The notes below the pieces were generated by a model that was given only the letters and a program-made list of their open reading frames with translations, ran no database searches and was not told where the DNA came from. Both the position numbers and the translations under genes were made by a program. Below, piece after piece: positions 5,820 through 8,551 of a stretch of DNA of 8,551 bases. The stretch covers positions 1 through 8,551 of the forward strand of contig JAQCER010000091.1 in assembly GCA_027618625.1 (NCBI GenBank), in the 5' to 3' direction. Numbering within the stretch: the stretch's first letter is position 1; the number at the start of each line of letters is the position of its first letter. Origin of the DNA: Verrucomicrobiota bacterium. Its GTDB lineage: Bacteria > Verrucomicrobiota > Verrucomicrobiia > Verrucomicrobiales > DEV007.

Positions 5820-8551
5820 CTAGCGATATGTTTGCAACCACGATGCGATGTCGGCGATGTCTTGCGCGTTCAGCTCGAGGGTCGCGGGGTCGTACATCAG
5901 GGAACGATCAAACTCGTTCTTCTTCTCGATGCGGTACTTGGGGATGAGTTGGGTGACGCCGCCGGTAGACTGGATGACCAGCGGCAGGGCGACATCTAAC
6001 GCGAGATCGCTGTTGTTGAACGCGATGCCGTGGATGACGCTGCCGTCCTTGAGCAGAACCTCGGTGCCATTGTAGCCGAGCGCGATTTCGGCGGAGGGTT
6101 CGGCGATGGCGCGCACGATGGCTTCCCGCGACTGATTCTGCGCCCAGCCTTTCAGGCCCGGGCCGTAGTCTGCTCCGTTGCCGTCGATCTGGTGGCACAT
6201 GATGCAGCGCGCCGCCGCAACCTTGCCACGCGCGGCATCGCCTTCGAGTTTGAGAATGTCTGCCATAGGAGGCAGCTTGGCGTTGGCAGGGGGAGCGGGC
6301 ACGGGGGACGCTGTCACGGTAATCGTTGCCGGGTCGTAGATGCCCTTCTCCTTGAGGGCCTTGCCGATGTCGTACTTGGCCCACTCGCCGGACAAATTGC
6401 GCAGCAGCCAGGCAGTCGCGTCGCCCCTGAGCGGCGATCCAGGGGACGCCAGTTCGAGCATCGCGCTGGCGGCGCGGGCATCATCGACGAATCCGAGCGA
6501 TTCGACCGCGAACTTGCGCTGGTCGAGCGGCAGCGCCGGATTCACGCAGCGCTCCTTGAGATCGTCGATCGAGGCCGCGCTCCACAGTCGCCAGGTCAGG
6601 CGCACGAAATTGTCCGGCCACTGTGCGGGCTCGCCGGGCTTGAGGCCCTCTTTGATTGCCTTCCAGATCTGGCTCTCCTGATTGGCGGCGCCCAGCCCGA
6701 TGGCTTCCAGGGAGTTCTTGTCTGTGGTGTCGCAGCGCCGGGCGAGCTTCACGAAAATATCGGCGGTGCGCTCTGCGGGGATGTCGCGTAGCGACAGCGC
6801 GATCTCGCGACGGACCTGCGGGGACGGGTCGTCCGCCATGCGGCGCGCGTGCGGGACCATGTCGTGGCCAGCGCGGCGCAGGGCGCGATAGACGACGACG
6901 CGCTGCTCGGCCTTCTCGTTCCCCAACATTGCAACACATGACTTCACGCCCTCATCGCCGAGATACGGCAGCAGCCACACTGCGCGCGCCGCGATCCACT
7001 GGTTCTCGTCTTTGAGCAAAGAGGCAACCGCTGGGATTACCGCAGCGCCCTGCGCTTTGAGGGCGCGGAAGCCGAGATGGCGGGTGTTGACTGCCGGGCT
7101 GCGCAGGGCCGCGATCTGGCCCACGGTCGTGGCGAAGTCTACCCCGGGGATGACCGGCTTGAAGCCGCGCGGGGCGATCCGGTAGATGGTGCCGGAGAAG
7201 GATTCGTCGAGGTGGGCGGACGCGCCGATCCGCGGGTCGAACCAGTCGCAGAAATAGATCGCGCCGTCCGGACCCACCGTTACGTCGCTGGGCCGGAAAA
7301 AGGTAGGGGCCACTTTGTCGATGGATAGATCCTTGCCCGGCCCACGGTCGGTGCCTTCGTGCTTCCTCTCCGCGTTGGTGGTGACAAAATCGAAGCGCTC
7401 AAGTTTGAAGGTCCCGCCTTGCGGAGTGGGTCTGTAGCCGAGAATGGTGTTGAGTGCGGCATCGCAGCTGAGCAGGAGGCCGTTCCACTTTGCATCGAGG
7501 GCACCATTCTCGTAAAAGGCGATGCCTGTCGGGGAGCCGCTGCCGTAGACGTCCCCAGCATCCATGGTGCCCGGGTCGTCCTGCCGCCAGTGGACCCGCG
7601 CGAACGCTTGCCCGGGGCGTCTCACGGCCTTGTTGCGCTGCCTGGCATCGCGGGTGAAGTAGCCGGCGCAGCCGAACTCGAGGGCGTAGGAGGTGCGGCA
7701 GGCGGGCGGGTCGTCGTTGTCGTTCTGGAACATGTCGCCGAACGACGTCAGCGTCTGTTCGTAGGAGTTGCGCAATCCGTGGCTGACGATTTCGGCCCGG
7801 GAGCCGTCGGGATCCATGCGCACGGCAAACCCAGAGGTCCAAACATGGCAGTCGCCAGAGGTCTTTCCACTGGTGCTGAGGTGGTCCGCGGGCCAGTTCC
7901 CCCCGCGCTCACCGTAGGTGCCTCCCATGTAGAAGGTCTGGCCGGACCTGTCGGTGAAGACCGCCCCGCAGTTGCCGTTGTTGAAGTAGAACTTCCCATC
8001 GGGGCCGGCGGTGACGGAATGCAAGCTGTGATCGTGGTTGATCGCGTTGAAGCCAGTAAGGATGACCTCGCGCTTGTCCACCGAGGGATCGAATCTCAGG
8101 TCGCGATTGACGTCCGTGTAGGCGAGCAGGTCCGGCGGCTGCGCCACGTAAACGACGTTGTCGAAGACCGCGACACCCAGGGGTGCGATGAGGCCCGCCT
8201 CCTGCACGAAGGTGTGCGAGCTGTCGCACTTCCCGTCGCCATCGGTGTCCTGCAGCACCGCGATCCGGTCACCCGCCGCCCGCGTCCCCTTCCTCCCGCG
8301 ATAGTTCACTCCTTCCGCAACCCAGACCCGTCCGACATGGTCGATGTCCATGTTGGTCGGGTTGTAGAGCAGCGGCGTGGTGGCCCAGACGGTCACTTCC
8401 AGCGACGGGTCGATCTCGAATATCCCAGTCGGGATGAGTTTGGGATCCTTACCGGGCTTCCAATCATCGTCGGCCCCGAGCACGGTGGCAGTGGTGAAGG
8501 AGGCCAGGGCAGCGGCAGCGGCGATGGTTTCGTGGGGGGAGGTGACGAGTG
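5820..8551 (-). CDS. PVC-type membrane-bound dehydrogenase: beta-propeller, HEAT repeats, C-terminal cytochrome c domain; 5' end off window
   Basis: The frame is open to the right edge. The first visible residues include AAAAALASFTTATVLGA, the end of a signal peptide, so the start codon lies beyond 8551. An internal GTG at 8483 would remove that signal and is rejected as the start. Numbered from 8483: a propeller of the TIGR02604 (Piru_Ver_Nterm) type spans about 30-440 with repeated blade motifs (NPTNMDIDHVGRVWVAEG, RPSDVTVGPDGAIYFCDW) and a DTDGDGKCD calcium-type loop at 79-87. HEAT-like helical repeats span about 455-690. A TIGR02603-type haem domain at about 745-887 has C760-IM-C763-H764 and a likely axial Met863 (SLM). 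Relatives are predicted periplasmic sugar or alcohol oxidoreductases passing electrons to the haem; substrate unknown. Codon use is more GC-rich than in the DUF1501 genes. It is separated from marR by about 500 nt. Confidence 0.93.
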   Translation of the reverse strand, partial: LVTSPHETIAAAAALASFTTATVLGADDDWKPGKDPKLIPTGIFEIDPSLEVTVWATTPLLYNPTNMDIDHVGRVWVAEGVNYRGRKGTRAAGDRIAVLQDTDGDGKCDSSHTFVQEAGLIAPLGVAVFDNVVYVAQPPDLLAYTDVNRDLRFDPSVDKREVILTGFNAINHDHSLHSVTAGPDGKFYFNNGNCGAVFTDRSGQTFYMGGTYGERGGNWPADHLSTSGKTSGDCHVWTSGFAVRMDPDGSRAEIVSHGLRNSYEQTLTSFGDMFQNDNDDPPACRTSYALEFGCAGYFTRDARQRNKAVRRPGQAFARVHWRQDDPGTMDAGDVYGSGSPTGIAFYENGALDAKWNGLLLSCDAALNTILGYRPTPQGGTFKLERFDFVTTNAERKHEGTDRGPGKDLSIDKVAPTFFRPSDVTVGPDGAIYFCDWFDPRIGASAHLDESFSGTIYRIAPRGFKPVIPGVDFATTVGQIAALRSPAVNTRHLGFRALKAQGAAVIPAVASLLKDENQWIAARAVWLLPYLGDEGVKSCVAMLGNEKAEQRVVVYRALRRAGHDMVPHARRMADDPSPQVRREIALSLRDIPAERTADIFVKLARRCDTTDKNSLEAIGLGAANQESQIWKAIKEGLKPGEPAQWPDNFVRLTWRLWSAASIDDLKERCVNPALPLDQRKFAVESLGFVDDARAASAMLELASPGSPLRGDATAWLLRNLSGEWAKYDIGKALKEKGIYDPATITVTASPVPAPPANAKLPPMADILKLEGDAARGKVAAARCIMCHQIDGNGADYGPGLKGWAQNQSREAIVRAIAEPSAEIALGYNGTEVLLKDGSVIHGIAFNNSDLALDVALPLVIQSTGGVTQLIPKYRIEKKNEFDRSLMYDPATLELNAQDIADIASWLQTYR

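Noticed and set aside
6030..6791. 253-residue plus-strand frame opposite the dehydrogenase gene
   Set aside because: Its low-complexity Arg/Gly/Ala composition fits an antisense shadow of a GC-rich gene, and no domain is visible.
8481..8483. GTG at 8483 as the dehydrogenase start
   Set aside because: The frame stays open to the window edge, and the 22 codons upstream encode the hydrophobic end of a signal peptide needed by a haem protein.

Overview
The window looks like part of a planctomycete chromosome (Planctomycetota, Pirellulales-like); Verrucomicrobiota is a less likely alternative. The evidence is gene content: DUF1501 proteins with twin-arginine signals, a DUF1549-family protein with Big_2-like domains, and a beta-propeller/HEAT/cytochrome c fusion of the Pirellula/Verrucomicrobium type. 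All five genes lie on the minus strand, so the window is read from right to left below. The outermost gene at each end is cut by the window edge.

Layout in transcription order: (1) 8551-5820, a large secreted PVC-type 'membrane-bound dehydrogenase' (beta-propeller, HEAT repeats, C-terminal CxxCH haem domain), with its first few residues off the right edge. (2) 5819-5410, a spacer with no gene. Its right part is GC-rich and holds a 9-bp inverted repeat. Its left part is very AT-rich and leads into the marR promoter. (3) 5322-4867, a MarR-family repressor with a recognisable promoter, an operator-like inverted repeat and a Shine-Dalgarno sequence. A strong bidirectional intrinsic terminator follows (4767-4731). 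(4) About 4730-4323, a leader region with a candidate promoter for the next operon. (5) 4322-2964 and 2822-1485, two tandem DUF1501 paralogues. They are separated by a 141-nt gap that is mostly a striking inverted array of ATCTGYG heptamers at 10-bp period. (6) 1475-1, the N-terminal part of a DUF1549 (PSCyt2-type) protein that starts 9 nt after the second DUF1501 stop. It has a signal peptide, two Ig-like (Big_2) regions and an atypical CX4CH haem-type motif.

How they may work together: the two DUF1501 genes and the DUF1549 gene look like one operon for exported proteins. DUF1501 proteins resemble the alkaline-phosphatase/sulfatase fold and are probably Tat-exported. DUF1549 proteins carry a cytochrome-like module and are probably Sec-exported. 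These families co-occur widely in planctomycetes, but their biochemical role is largely unassigned. The dehydrogenase is also a periplasmic haem protein but is not in the same transcription unit. The terminator separates marR from the DUF1501 operon, so control of that operon by MarR would have to act in trans and is not shown by the sequence.

I found no tRNA, rRNA, CRISPR array, insertion sequence or integrase. The most unusual sequence feature is the 10-bp-period heptamer array between the two paralogues. The most unusual protein feature is the CX4CH module flanked by Big_2-like domains.
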